DNA of 64,000 bases from Nocardia shimofusensis NBRC 100134 (GTDB lineage Bacteria; Actinomycetota; Actinomycetes; Mycobacteriales; Mycobacteriaceae). A program made the position numbers and the translations under genes. Shown here piece by piece: positions 41,531 through 50,599 of the stretch; positions within the stretch are counted from its first letter, which is position 1, and the number at the start of each line of letters is the position of its first letter. The notes under the pieces were generated by a model, which did not search any database, had not been told where the DNA came from, and saw nothing but the letters and a program-made list of their open reading frames with translations. The DNA lies in contig NZ_BDBT01000004.1 in assembly GCF_001613125.1 (NCBI RefSeq), positions 124,001 through 188,000 of the forward strand, written 5' to 3'.

Positions 41531-42318
41531 CGAACCCCGGCCACGGCCGTGGCGAACAACGGCTCGGAGTCGACGCGCCGAGCCGACAGCCCCCGGTCGG
41601 CGAACGCCGCCACCGCGTCCGCCGCCTGATCCCGGCTGGTCTCGCACAGCACGGAACCGCCCCGCGCGAGCCAGGACGGCGCGGCCTCGGCGACCCGGCG
41701 CAGTACCGCCAGACCGTCGGGTCCGCCGTCGAGCGCGACGTGCGGTTCGTGGTCGCGGGCCTCGCTCGGCATGTCGGCGATGGCCCCGGTGGGCACATAG
41801 GGGACATTGGCCAGCAGGATGTCGATCCGCCCACGCCACGCCTGCGGCAGCGCCTCGAACAGGTCGCCCTCGACCACAGTGCCGTACTCGGCGAGATTGC
41901 CTCGCGCGCACCGCACCGCCGTCGCATCGACATCGGCGGCCACCAGTTCGATCTGCCGGCCCAGCGCGCGCATACGGATGGCGAACGCCAGTCCCAGCGC
42001 CCCGCAGCCGCAACACAGATCGACCACCCGCAACACGCCAGGCCGGTCCGCTGCGGCGGTCACCGCCGTCTCGACCAGCAGGGCGGTGCGCCGGCGCGGG
42101 ACGAACACCCCGGGCTCGACCGCGATCCGCAGCCCGTCGAACTCGACCCAGCCGAGCACATGCTCCAGCGGCGAGCCGGCCACCCGTCGCTCGACCAGTT
42201 CGTCCAGCGACACACCGGAGGCCGCCGCTGCCCGGGCGAGCAGGGCGGCCTCCTCCTCGGCGAAGACACAGCCGGCCGCACGCAGCCGCATCGTCAGGTC
42301 GGCGAGAACTCGGTGCAT
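41527..42318 (-). CDS. PrmC/HemK-like protein methyltransferase (actinobacterial paralogue)
   Basis: 263 residues from the ATG at 42318. SAM motif VVDLCCGCGALGLAF; acceptor-binding loop ANVPYVP, where PrmC itself has NPPY; VALDGGPDGLAVLRRV matches the family's downstream block. The short helical N-terminal domain (VLADLTMRLRAAGCVFAEEEAALL) corresponds to the release-factor-binding domain but is reduced. It is likely a glutamine N5-methyltransferase-like enzyme with a target other than the RF1/RF2 GGQ motif; that is inferred from the loop change. Confidence 0.8.
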   Translation of the reverse strand: MHRVLADLTMRLRAAGCVFAEEEAALLARAAAASGVSLDELVERRVAGSPLEHVLGWVEFDGLRIAVEPGVFVPRRRTALLVETAVTAAADRPGVLRVVDLCCGCGALGLAFAIRMRALGRQIELVAADVDATAVRCARGNLAEYGTVVEGDLFEALPQAWRGRIDILLANVPYVPTGAIADMPSEARDHEPHVALDGGPDGLAVLRRVAEAAPSWLARGGSVLCETSRDQAADAVAAFADRGLSARRVDSEPLFATAVAGVR

Positions 42319-42439
42319 CCGTCCATATTCGACGTACCACCGGCGCCGAGGCCAGCGAATTCCACGACCGCGGGCGCGGTCGGCCCGCGTGCGGGCGAGC
42401 GGTTGTTCGTTCGCAGCCACGGAGCCCCCGGCGGCACGA

Positions 42440-43312
42440 TCAGCGCGACGTGCTCAGCTGGAACGTGCGGGTGGCGTCGAGGTAGATCCCGCGCTGGGAG
42501 GATCGTGCCGGCGGCGGCAATTGCGAGACCAGTTGCTCCAGCGAGGTCATCGCGCCGACCACATGGGTGCCCGCCACGATGAAATCGGCGACCGCCCGGC
42601 GGATGTGATTGGGCGAGGTGACCACGACCGCGCTGTGCGCGCCGACATTCCGCAGCAGTTGGGTGCTGAACAGGGCGTTCTGCACGGTCGAACCGGCGCG
42701 GTTCTCCACGTGGATACGGGATGCCGGGATACCGCGGCCGACCAGCCAGTGCCGCATGGCCTCGGCCTCGGTGATGCCGTTCTGCGGATTGCCGCCGGTC
42801 AGCACGATGGGGGAGAAGGGCGCGGCGACGGCCTGGATCCAGGCGGCGGTCAGCCGGTTGACCAACTCGGGGCGCAGCGCGCCGTCGGGCAGCAGGCCGT
42901 AGCCGAGGACCACGATGCCGGTCTGCGGTCCGATCAGGGCGGGCAACGGATTCGGCAGGGTGCCCACCGCGGCGCCGATCGCGCGGAACACATTGTCGGT
43001 GCCCGCGGCCAGCTCGGGATCGACGGCCCGGAGTCGGTGCATCGCGTCGTGCATCGCGAGGAGGTCGTTGTCGAAGTGCGACCAGATGGCCTGCAGGGCG
43101 AGCGCTTCGGCATCGGTGGGGTCCATGCCGATCAGTGCCCGCAGGTCGGCCCGGCCCGCGGCGGGGTCACCGGAGGTGAAATGGTGCTGGGCGGAGTTGT
43201 AGAGGGCATCGGTCTCGGGGGACGCCTGGGCGGGAGCTCCCGCCAGACCGGACAGCGCGACGGCGACGCAACCGGCCGCCAGGAGGGTCTTTGCTTGCCG
43301 GGGGAATCTCAC
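42440..43312 (-). CDS. Secreted YdcF-like (DUF218/ElyC) protein
   Basis: 290 residues from the GTG at 43312; GTG at 43324 is the alternative. A signal peptide (FPRQAKTLLAAGCVAVALSG..APAQA) is followed by a helical TPR-like stretch (SAQHHFTSGDPAAGRADLRALIGMDP) and a DUF218 domain (TGIVVLGYGLLPDGALRPELVNRL, PIVLTGGNPQNGITEAEAMRHWL, RIHVENRAGSTVQNALFS, AVVVTSPNHIRRA). DUF218 proteins are linked to envelope polysaccharide or SAM-binding roles. Probably a periplasmic or exported protein. Confidence 0.82.
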   Translation of the reverse strand: MRFPRQAKTLLAAGCVAVALSGLAGAPAQASPETDALYNSAQHHFTSGDPAAGRADLRALIGMDPTDAEALALQAIWSHFDNDLLAMHDAMHRLRAVDPELAAGTDNVFRAIGAAVGTLPNPLPALIGPQTGIVVLGYGLLPDGALRPELVNRLTAAWIQAVAAPFSPIVLTGGNPQNGITEAEAMRHWLVGRGIPASRIHVENRAGSTVQNALFSTQLLRNVGAHSAVVVTSPNHIRRAVADFIVAGTHVVGAMTSLEQLVSQLPPPARSSQRGIYLDATRTFQLSTSR

Positions 43313-43519
43313 TTCGGTCGACACCTTTCCACGAGTGAACGGGTCCACGGTTCGATCGATCGGCCTCGGGCGCAGGAGAGAGGCCCATTCACCATACGGC
43401 CGGTTGTGCCGATTCCCGGGTAATTTGTGACCCTTCACGGCGACACGCCGGTCGCGCCGAAACCCCGTGCGGGGCGGCTCCGGGGGCGGTGCGCGCGACG
43501 ATGATTAGGCTGTCCCGAC

Positions 43520-44371
43520 GTGGATACCGTTTCGCTGACCGGCAAGGAACTCGCCGCCGCCATCAATGCCGACACCAAGCAGCGCGCGCAGGCGCTGACC
43601 GCCGCGGGCGCCGGACCACGGCTGGCCCTGATCGTCGCCAACGACGACCCGGCCAGCGCCTGGTACGTCAACTCGCTGCGCAAGGCCGCCGAGCGTCTCG
43701 GAATCGACTGCGACCGGATCGATCTCGGCGCCGACGCGACCGCCGAGCGCATCCGCGCCGAACTCACCGAGCGCAGTGCCGACCCCGCCTTCGACGCCAT
43801 CATGTTGCAGACTCCGCTGCCCGCGGGCGTCACCCTCGACGACGTGAGCCCCGCCATCGCCGCGGACAAGGACGTCGACGGTGTCAGCCCGCTGTCGCTG
43901 GGCCTGCTCGCCGCTGGCCTCGACGGTTTCGTCCCCGCGACCGCGCAGGCCGTGGTGGAACTGCTGAAGCATCACGAGATCGCGCTGTCGGGACGGCATG
44001 TCGCGGTGGTCGGCCGATCCAATGTCGTCGGCAAGCCGCTGGCCCAGCTGCTGCTCGCCGAGAACGCCACGGTCACCGTCTGCCATTCCCGCACCACCGA
44101 CCTGCCGTCGGTCACCTCGGCCGCCGACATCGTGGTCGCCGCGGTGGGCCGGGCGGGGCTGATCACCGGTGAACACGTCCGCGCGGGCGCGGTCGTCGTC
44201 GACGTCGGCACCAACGAGGCCCCGGACGGCGGCATCGTCGGCGACGTCGACGCGGCGTCGGTGCAGGGCAAGGCCGCGAGCCTGAGCCCCGTTCCCGGCG
44301 GTGTCGGCCCGGTCACCACCGCCCTGCTCATGCGTCACGTCGTCGAAGCGGCCGAAAAGCACCGCGGCTGA
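43520..44371 (+). CDS. FolD-like methylenetetrahydrofolate dehydrogenase/cyclohydrolase lacking the catalytic Lys
   Basis: 283 residues from a GTG. Two-domain FolD fold: NDDPASAWYVNSLRKAAERLGID, DAIMLQTPLPAGV, ADKDVDGVSPLSLG, VAVVGRSNVVGKPLAQLLL (NAD(P)) and SLSPVPGGVGPVTTALLM. FolD enzymes need a Lys four residues after the Tyr of the YVxSK motif. Here the motif is YVNSL and the Lys is Leu. QLPLP is QTPLP and the PCTP loop is PATA. So it looks like a divergent paralogue, perhaps with only one activity or a different one. A TAGGCT -10 ends eight bases before the start, suggesting a leaderless mRNA. Confidence 0.82.
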   Translation: MDTVSLTGKELAAAINADTKQRAQALTAAGAGPRLALIVANDDPASAWYVNSLRKAAERLGIDCDRIDLGADATAERIRAELTERSADPAFDAIMLQTPLPAGVTLDDVSPAIAADKDVDGVSPLSLGLLAAGLDGFVPATAQAVVELLKHHEIALSGRHVAVVGRSNVVGKPLAQLLLAENATVTVCHSRTTDLPSVTSAADIVVAAVGRAGLITGEHVRAGAVVVDVGTNEAPDGGIVGDVDAASVQGKAASLSPVPGGVGPVTTALLMRHVVEAAEKHRG

Positions 44372-44383
44372 GCACCGATCGGT

Positions 44384-45133
44384 TCAGGCGGCCGAGATGC
44401 TCGTGATGAGCGTGCGGCCGCCCGAATCGGCGACGCTGACGAGTTGCGGGTTGTAGCTGACCGGCGCCTGGCCCGGCCGGTGCTCGGTCACCACGACCCG
44501 GTACTGACCGGCGAACGCACCGGGATTGATCGCCACACAGTGCGTCGTCCCCACCGGCACCGAGTCGATGCCCTGCTGGATCTCCTCGTCGGTGGGCACC
44601 GAGGCGTCCGGCGCGACCATGGCGCGCGCGAGGTCGGCCGAACGCTGGACGTAGTAGGCGTACTGGAACGCGAAGATCACCGCGGGCCCGGAGTCGGTGC
44701 CGCCCACACCGTTGCCCTGGATCCGATTGCCCACGCGTTCGGCCGGGCACTGGGCGGCGGGGGCACTGTCACCCGACCCGGTCGGCACGGCCTCGGTGGT
44801 GGATGCCTGCCTCGGGGCGCCGTCGTCGCGCAGGAAGATCGTCGCCGCCGCGACCAGCGCCACCGCGGCCAGGCAACCGAGCACCACCGGGGCCCAGCGC
44901 AGCAGCGGCCCGCGCTTGGGGGAGCGGTCGATCATCCGCGCGAAGACATCCTCTTCGGGGAACAGGTCGGTGGTCCCTCCGGCCCCCGTCCGGTCGACTA
45001 TCTCCGGAGTCTTCCGGCGCGGAGTGCCCGGTAGCCAGTCCTGCCCGTCGAAGCGGTCGCCCCCCGGCGATTGCGCGTCCGGCGATACGGACTCCGGTGC
45101 GTGCGGCCGCGCGCCCGGATCCCATCGATTCAT
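44384..45133 (-). CDS. Membrane-anchored DUF8176-like protein
   Basis: 249 residues from the ATG at 45133 (GGGCGGGG upstream). A disordered cytosolic N-terminus of about 75 residues is followed by one membrane helix (WAPVVLGCLAAVALVAAATIFL), a Thr/Ser/Ala linker, then a domain with CPAERVGNRIQGNGVGGTDSGPAVIFAFQYAYYV and TTHCVAINPGAFAGQYRVVVTEH. This resembles an actinobacterial domain of unknown function (DUF8176), probably outside the membrane with one disulfide. Role unknown. Confidence 0.7.
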   Translation of the reverse strand: MNRWDPGARPHAPESVSPDAQSPGGDRFDGQDWLPGTPRRKTPEIVDRTGAGGTTDLFPEEDVFARMIDRSPKRGPLLRWAPVVLGCLAAVALVAAATIFLRDDGAPRQASTTEAVPTGSGDSAPAAQCPAERVGNRIQGNGVGGTDSGPAVIFAFQYAYYVQRSADLARAMVAPDASVPTDEEIQQGIDSVPVGTTHCVAINPGAFAGQYRVVVTEHRPGQAPVSYNPQLVSVADSGGRTLITSISAA

Positions 45134-45312
45134 GTCCCCGCCCTTCATCCGATGCGCCACCACGGCACGCCTCGAAACAAACTCCCCGGGCACGATACCG
45201 CCGCGTGCGACGGATCAGCCAAATACGGGCCTTGACGCGCGGATCGGCGGGAGGGCCCGGCACTCGCGTCGGTGCGACCCGCGAGCGCCTCGGACCCAGG
45301 GCAGGGAGCGAG

Positions 45313-46062
45313 TCACCAGTGGATATAGACGGGGTCGCCGATGCCGACGGTGTGGTAGTACCAGGCGGCGTCCTCGGGGGAGAGGTTGATGCAGCCGTGG
45401 CTGACATTGGCGTAGCCCTGGGAATCCACCGACCACGGCGCGGAGTGCACGAAAACACCGCCCCAGGTGAGCCTTTCGGCGTACTCGCCGTCGATGAGAT
45501 ACCCCTCGGACGAATCGAGCGGGATGCCGATGGTGCGCGAGTCGAACACGATCGAGCGGAACTTCTCGAGTACCGGGTAGGTACCGGTCGGCGTCTCCCA
45601 GCCGGGTTTGCCCATCGAGGCGGGCATGGTGCGCACCACCTGGCCGCCGATGCTCACCGTGAACGTGTGCGCCGACATGTCGGCCTCGGCGTAGACGCCC
45701 GCGTTGGTGCGGAATTCGGTGCGCACGTCACCCGCGCGCACACTGATCACCGAGTCGGCGGGCAGCAACCCGGTGGGTGTCCACGTGAGTACGCGGTCGC
45801 CCGTCCAGGAGAACGTGCCCGGCAGCGGCCCCTCGGCGGTGACGTGGACGGAACGCTCGGCGCGCGCCCGATCGGTGACCGCTTCGGCGAACTCGACGGT
45901 CACGGGCTGGGCTATGCCGACCATCCGGCCGTCGGAGGGGGAGATCGCGGCGCGCACGCCGCTGGATGTGGTGCCTGTGGATATCGCGGACGCGCCGCCG
46001 GAACCGAAAACTGCCAACGCGATGACCATGACCGCGAGTAGGACAGACCGGATGCTCCGCAT
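45313..46062 (-). CDS. L,D-transpeptidase (YkuD domain) with Ig-like domain
   Basis: 249 residues. A signal peptide (RSIRSVLLAVMVIALAVFGSGGASA) is followed by an Ig-like domain (SDGRMVGIAQPVTVEFAEAVTDRARAERSVHVT) and a YkuD catalytic domain. The catalytic pattern HS-x-SHGCINLSPEDA places the nucleophile at C224. It forms 3-3 cross-links in peptidoglycan or anchors proteins, outside the membrane. Most similar in architecture to Mycobacterium LdtMt1/LdtMt2 but with a single Ig domain. Confidence 0.93.
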   Translation of the reverse strand: MRSIRSVLLAVMVIALAVFGSGGASAISTGTTSSGVRAAISPSDGRMVGIAQPVTVEFAEAVTDRARAERSVHVTAEGPLPGTFSWTGDRVLTWTPTGLLPADSVISVRAGDVRTEFRTNAGVYAEADMSAHTFTVSIGGQVVRTMPASMGKPGWETPTGTYPVLEKFRSIVFDSRTIGIPLDSSEGYLIDGEYAERLTWGGVFVHSAPWSVDSQGYANVSHGCINLSPEDAAWYYHTVGIGDPVYIHW

Positions 46063-46175
46063 GAGCGGCCACCCCTTTCGAACCTGGTGGACCGGGGATA
46101 GCCCAGTCTACGCGCGCATGATCAACTGGGCCGGACGTGTCCGAAACCCGCCGATCGCCGCCGGGCCGACGGCGG

Positions 46176-47036
46176 TCAGGTCGGCATCCCCGGTTCGCGG
46201 CTGATCCGGCCGCCCACCCGCTCCTGCACGGTGAACCCATGTCTGCGCAACCAGGCCGCCAGCGCCGGGACGGCGGAGTCGTCGTGGTAGGTGGGCACCA
46301 ACCGGCCGACGATGCGCATCCTGTGCTCGTCGGCGGTCCGGCACAGGTGCAGCAGCTCGGCACTGCCCAGTCCCATGCCACGCAGGCCCGGCGTGACCGT
46401 GATCGTCTCGAGTTCGATGGTGCTCGTGCGCACCTCGAAGGCGACGGTCACCCGCTCTCCCGAGCGTCGCAGTGCCGTGACCTCCGCGGGTATCGGCCGC
46501 AGTTCGCCAGGAAGATGGCGCAGCAGCGACTCCCCGGCCGCCTCGCCGGGGGCCAGCCGTACTGCGGTCAGCAGCCGCTGTATCAGGGCGTGCACCTGCG
46601 CGCGGTCCCCGTCGGCCGCGGCCTCCCGGATCTGCGGACCCGATCGCGCGATCGCCGCGAGCTCCGCGGCCCAGGCCGGTGCGCTCGCGCGGTAGCGGCG
46701 GACGAGCCCGGTGATGGTCGACTCCAGAGTCACCACACCTTGCGTGCCCGGCAACTCCCCGCCGGACAACGGCCCCCAGCGTCGTTCCTCGGCGCCGACG
46801 CCGTGCCGGGACAACCTCCCGCGAAGCCTGATGAGCCTGCGCTCGGCACGTTCGAGCGTGCCGCCGGGCAGCATGTGCACCCAGGTCGGCCAGCCGTCGA
46901 GATTGGTGCGGATGCGCAGCTCGGTCAGTTCGATCCGAGCGGCACGGTAGTTGCTCCAGGCTTGCTCTCGGCCTTGACGGACATGTAGCGCAGGATCGTC
47001 GCTGTCCCCCTGCGAGGCACTGATCTCCTCACTCAT
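46176..47036 (-). CDS. GNAT-family acetyltransferase with long N-terminal helical region
   Basis: 286 residues from the ATG at 47036 (an ATG at 47042 is in the same frame). Residues 1-180 are helical and rich in Arg and Glu (WSNYRAARIELTELRIRTNLDGW, ERAERRLIRLRGRLSRHG). The C-terminal 100 residues form a GNAT fold: TSTIELETITVTPGLRGMGLGSAELLHLC (motif A) and VPALAAWLRRHGFTVQERV. The acceptor is unknown. Not obviously linked to its neighbours. Confidence 0.7.
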   Translation of the reverse strand: MSEEISASQGDSDDPALHVRQGREQAWSNYRAARIELTELRIRTNLDGWPTWVHMLPGGTLERAERRLIRLRGRLSRHGVGAEERRWGPLSGGELPGTQGVVTLESTITGLVRRYRASAPAWAAELAAIARSGPQIREAAADGDRAQVHALIQRLLTAVRLAPGEAAGESLLRHLPGELRPIPAEVTALRRSGERVTVAFEVRTSTIELETITVTPGLRGMGLGSAELLHLCRTADEHRMRIVGRLVPTYHDDSAVPALAAWLRRHGFTVQERVGGRISREPGMPT

Positions 47037-47235
47037 GTCCATCAACGGTAGCTGGCGCGCTCCGGCCTCGCCGAAACTTGCTGTTACCGTCGGTGTCGAT
47101 ACTCGCCGCGAGCGACCGCTGACCTCGCGTGCCGAAGAGTTGCCGGAGGCGAGCCTCGGGCGTGTCGGATCAGCAGCGCGTGCTGGACCACTTGCTCGTA
47201 TCAGGAGCCCGCGAGGGCGCCCGGCCGGGTCGGAA

Positions 47236-47913
47236 TCAGCGCAGGCGCACGGCGTGCAGAACCTCGGCGTGCAGGCCGTCGGCGCGCGCGGAGATCTCCT
47301 CGATGCGCAGCAGCACCGGCGCGAACGCATCACCCTCGGCGGCGGGCAGCGAGGCGACATTGATCTCGATATTGAGCTGCGAGCTGGTCGCCGCGGCGCG
47401 GGCGGAGTCCGCGGCGGCGCCGATGTCGGTCACCACGTTCGGGTTGCCGATCGGCAGCAGTTCTGCGGCCAGCGAGAGCACCTCGTCGGCTTCGTCCACG
47501 ACCGCGGCGGGCACCCGGGCCGCCTCGACCAACGCGGCGTCGATGGCCGCCTTGCGGGCCGCGACCTCCTCCTCGGTGCCCTTGGGCAGCTTGTAGGCGT
47601 CGCCGACGGCGGTGAACGCGGCGGCATCGGCGTCGGCCAGCGCCAGCGCCCGGCCGCGCGCGGCATCGGCGGCCTCGATGATCCGGTCGATCACCGGACG
47701 GTGCTCGGCGTCCTTGGCGCGGGTGGTGTAGCGCGCCACCATGGCGACCAGCGCCGCACCCTGGGCGGCGTGCAGCGCGGCGACGGCGCCGCCGCCGGGG
47801 GCGGGCACCTTCGCGGCCAGATCGGACAGATAGCCGGCGAGCGTGGCCGTGCCGAAAGACCCGGCCGATGCGGGCGAGGTGCTGTCCGGGGACGAGGTGG
47901 TCGGCTGCGACAC
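47236..47913 (-). CDS. Cyclodeaminase/cyclohydrolase family protein (FTCD C-terminal / FchA-like)
   Basis: 225 residues from a GTG with GAAAGG upstream. The glycine-rich start VPAPGGGAVAALHAAQGAALVAMVARYT and helical repeats (AADAARGRALALADADAAAFTAVGDAYKLPKG) are typical of formimino-tetrahydrofolate cyclodeaminase and methenyl-THF cyclohydrolase (FchA). No glutamate formiminotransferase is fused or adjacent. It acts on folate one-carbon forms, and the FolD-like gene 3 kb away hints at a common pathway. Probably cytosolic. Confidence 0.85.
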   Translation of the reverse strand: MSQPTTSSPDSTSPASAGSFGTATLAGYLSDLAAKVPAPGGGAVAALHAAQGAALVAMVARYTTRAKDAEHRPVIDRIIEAADAARGRALALADADAAAFTAVGDAYKLPKGTEEEVAARKAAIDAALVEAARVPAAVVDEADEVLSLAAELLPIGNPNVVTDIGAAADSARAAATSSQLNIEINVASLPAAEGDAFAPVLLRIEEISARADGLHAEVLHAVRLR

Positions 47914-48067
47914 GGAGTTTCGGCCTTTCGGTGACGGCGAATGACTACGGCCTCACGCTACTCGGCGCGGCGACCTCCGTTGTACGCAACACCGTGCGTC
48001 TGTCACACCCGCCCCGCGCGCACAGCCGGTGCGTGGCTCATCGGTTGCCGGGGTTATGTTGGGCACT

Positions 48068-49105
48068 ATGCGGATCGGATTGGGCATCAACTACTCGGGC
48101 GGCTTCAAGGAAGTCGCGGCCGAAGTGGCCGACCTGGAGAAGGCCGGCCTCGACATCGTCTTCGTGCCCGAGGCGTACTCCTTCGACGCGGTCAGCGCGC
48201 TGGGCTATCTCGCGGCCAAGACCGAGCGGGTCGAGCTGGCCTCCGGCATCATGCAGATCTACACCCGGACCCCGAGCCTCACCGCGATGACCGCCGCGGG
48301 CCTGGACTTCGTCTCCGACGGCCGTTTCCTGCTGGGGCTCGGCGCCTCCGGCCCGCAGGTCGTCGAGGGCTTCCACGGCGTGCCCTACGACGCGCCCATC
48401 GGTCGCACCAGGGAACTGGTGGAGATCTGCCGCAAGGTGTGGCGGCGTGAGCGGCTGGAATATCAGGGCAAGTACTACCAGATCCCGCTGCCCCCCGAGC
48501 GGGGCACCGGACTGGGCAAACCGCTCAAGCTGATCAATCACCCGGTTCGCGAGAACATTCCGATTCTGCTGGCCGCGCTCGGCCCGAAGAACGTGGAACT
48601 CGCCGCCGAGGTCGCCGAGGGCTGGCAGCCGATCTTCTTCCTGCCGGAGAAGGCGAAGGAGGTCTGGGGCGACGCGCTGGCCGCGGGTATGGCCAAGCGC
48701 GACCCCGCGCGCGGTGATCTCGAGGTGTTCGCCGGGCCCGCGCTGGCCATCGGCGAGAACGTGACCCCGCTGCTGGAGTTCGTCAAGCCGCATCTGGCGC
48801 TCTACATCGGCGGCATGGGCGCCAAGGGCAAGAACTTCTACCACACCCTGGCCACCAACTACGGCTACGGCGCCGAGGCCGACCGCATCCAGGAGCTGTA
48901 TCTCGCGGGCAAGAAGGAGGAGGCCACCAAGGTCGTCCCCGACGCTCTGGTTCGCGATATCTCTCTGATCGGCCCCGCCGGCTTCGTCAAGGAGCGCGTC
49001 GCGGCGTTCAAGGAAGCGGGCGCGACCGTGCTCAACGTCGTCCCCTTGGCCGCCACCCCCGCCGAGCGCGTCGGCCTCATCGAGCAGCTGCGCGAGCTGG
49101 TCTGA
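48068..49105 (+). CDS. LLM-class F420-dependent oxidoreductase
   Basis: 345 residues. Luciferase-like TIM barrel: RIGLGINYSGGFKEVAAEVADLEKAGLDIVFVPEAYSFDAVSALGYLAAKTERVELASGIMQIYTRTP is the classic N-terminal pattern, with GLDFVSDGRFLLGLGASGPQVVEG next. Such proteins use F420 or FMN to oxidise or reduce various small molecules. TATGTT lies seven bases before the ATG, with no ribosome site, so the message is probably leaderless. Substrate unknown. Confidence 0.92.
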   Translation: MRIGLGINYSGGFKEVAAEVADLEKAGLDIVFVPEAYSFDAVSALGYLAAKTERVELASGIMQIYTRTPSLTAMTAAGLDFVSDGRFLLGLGASGPQVVEGFHGVPYDAPIGRTRELVEICRKVWRRERLEYQGKYYQIPLPPERGTGLGKPLKLINHPVRENIPILLAALGPKNVELAAEVAEGWQPIFFLPEKAKEVWGDALAAGMAKRDPARGDLEVFAGPALAIGENVTPLLEFVKPHLALYIGGMGAKGKNFYHTLATNYGYGAEADRIQELYLAGKKEEATKVVPDALVRDISLIGPAGFVKERVAAFKEAGATVLNVVPLAATPAERVGLIEQLRELV

Positions 49106-49168
49106 CCCACTGCGAACACGACGACGGCGTCCCGGCTCGGTGCCGGGGCGCCGTCGGTGCGTGGGAGG

Positions 49169-49507
49169 TCAGTTCCCGCCGATCGCGGCCAGCGCCGCGT
49201 CCAACGTCGCGTACAGCGCGAAGACCTGGTCCAGGCTGGTCATCTTCAACTGTCTGCTGGTGGCAGGACCGTCGGCCACGACGGCGATGGCGGTGGTCTC
49301 ACCGGCTCGCTGGTGCGCCCCGACCAGCGCGGCCATTCCGGCCGACGCCAGGAAGCTGACCTGCGTGAGGTCGATGACGAGGTGCGCGGGCTTGTCCGCG
49401 AGCGCCCCGTCGATCGCGCTCTCCAATGCGGGGGCGGTCGCCAGGTCCACCTCACCGTCCACCGTCAACACGGTCGCCGCGTCGTGCAGCGCGACAGAGG
49501 TGGTCAT
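49169..49507 (-). CDS. STAS-domain anti-sigma-factor antagonist
   Basis: 112 residues from the ATG at 49507; a GTG at 49549 in the same frame would add 14 residues. VLTVDGEVDLATAPALESAI, HLVIDLTQVSFLASAGMAALVGAHQRA and DQVFALYATLDAAL form a SpoIIAA-like STAS fold. The serine in SFLASAGM corresponds to the phosphorylated residue. It probably binds an anti-sigma kinase encoded elsewhere; no kinase gene is adjacent. Confidence 0.85.
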   Translation of the reverse strand: MTTSVALHDAATVLTVDGEVDLATAPALESAIDGALADKPAHLVIDLTQVSFLASAGMAALVGAHQRAGETTAIAVVADGPATSRQLKMTSLDQVFALYATLDAALAAIGGN

Positions 49508-49664
49508 CGTGTCGGCCAGGGGGTACGCGTCTCCGGAAGTGTTGGTCACCTATCAACAACACACAAAAAGTGCGAGTTTTGCAAGGCGACTGTGTTCATA
49601 CGCCGACACAATACATCGGGCCGGAACCGACATCGGGTGCCCGAAGGGTTGGTGCGACGGGCTG

Positions 49665-50595
49665 TCAGGGTTGCCGGTGCGTCCGCGCCACCTCCGTCGG
49701 GGCCTGCCGGGAGGGCCGGGCCAGGCGCGCCAGAGGGTGGGGTTCTCCGGTCAGGACAGAGACCGCTTCCGCGAGTTCGGCGACTGAGGCGCCCACACAG
49801 GTGAAGGTCGACACACCTCGGGCGGGGCGGTCGCTGTGGCCGGCGAACGCGCGGGCGACCGCCCATCCCGAACTCGCGTTCGACCCAGGTCAAGATGGTG
49901 TGGCGAATCCAGTGCGTGCTGACTCCGAGCGCTGCCGCCCACGACAGATGCTCGCGGATCCGCTCGGTGAGGGTGTCGTAGCGGCGCCGCCCGAGTGAGC
50001 GGCCGGTGCGATAGCGCAGGACCCGATCGGTGGCGCCGACCCACCCTGCTGGGCGGCGTGCTCGACCAACCGACGCATCAGCGTGGCGGAGATGGGGTGC
50101 CAGCGCACCACCGTGCCCTTTTCCCAGCCTGATCAGGCAGTCCGAGACGTTCGGATCGGACAGTGCCAGCTTCGGTACCGCTTGGCGGCGGCACGCGGTC
50201 TCGATGTGCAGCCGGATGATCAGTGCGTCCAGTCCCGGGTCGTTGCCGGTGGTCGCGGCGACATGCGCGAATTCGAGGATCTGCTCGGCGCTCAGGGCGT
50301 GGCGCAGGCCGGGCAGGGGTCTCGGCCGGGGTACGGCCGCCGCTGGGTTGTCGCGCGGGTCGATGAGCCGGTCGCGTTCGGCGTAGGAGTAGAGGCGTCT
50401 GAAGGCGGAGACGAAGTGGGAGACCGCGCCGTGTCCGTCGCGGGCGTTCGATCGCACCACGGCGTTCTCGCGGTGGCTGTGGACGAGCCGGCCGATGTCG
50501 GTGGCGGTGGGTTCATCCAGGCGCCGAGCAGGCCAGTCGCGTTCGATGATGCGCGAGTACGTGCCGGTCAGGGTGTGGCGGCGGCCGGCCACCAT
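49665..50595 (-). pseudogene. Tyrosine recombinase (integrase), frameshifted
   Basis: The minus strand carries a recognisable phage/actinobacterial integrase spread over three frames: TYSRIIERDWPARRLDEPTATDIGRLVH, LIIRLHIETACRR (catalytic Arg), then VRWHPISATLMRRLVEHAAQQGG in a second frame, back to GVSTHWIRHTILTWVEREFG (H-x-x-R), and finally AFAGHSDRPARGVSTFTCVG in a third, ending at a stop at 49665. At least two small indels break the reading, so it is not functional unless these are sequencing errors. The last Tyr region is not clear. Confidence 0.7.
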
Positions 50596-50599
50596 GTGC

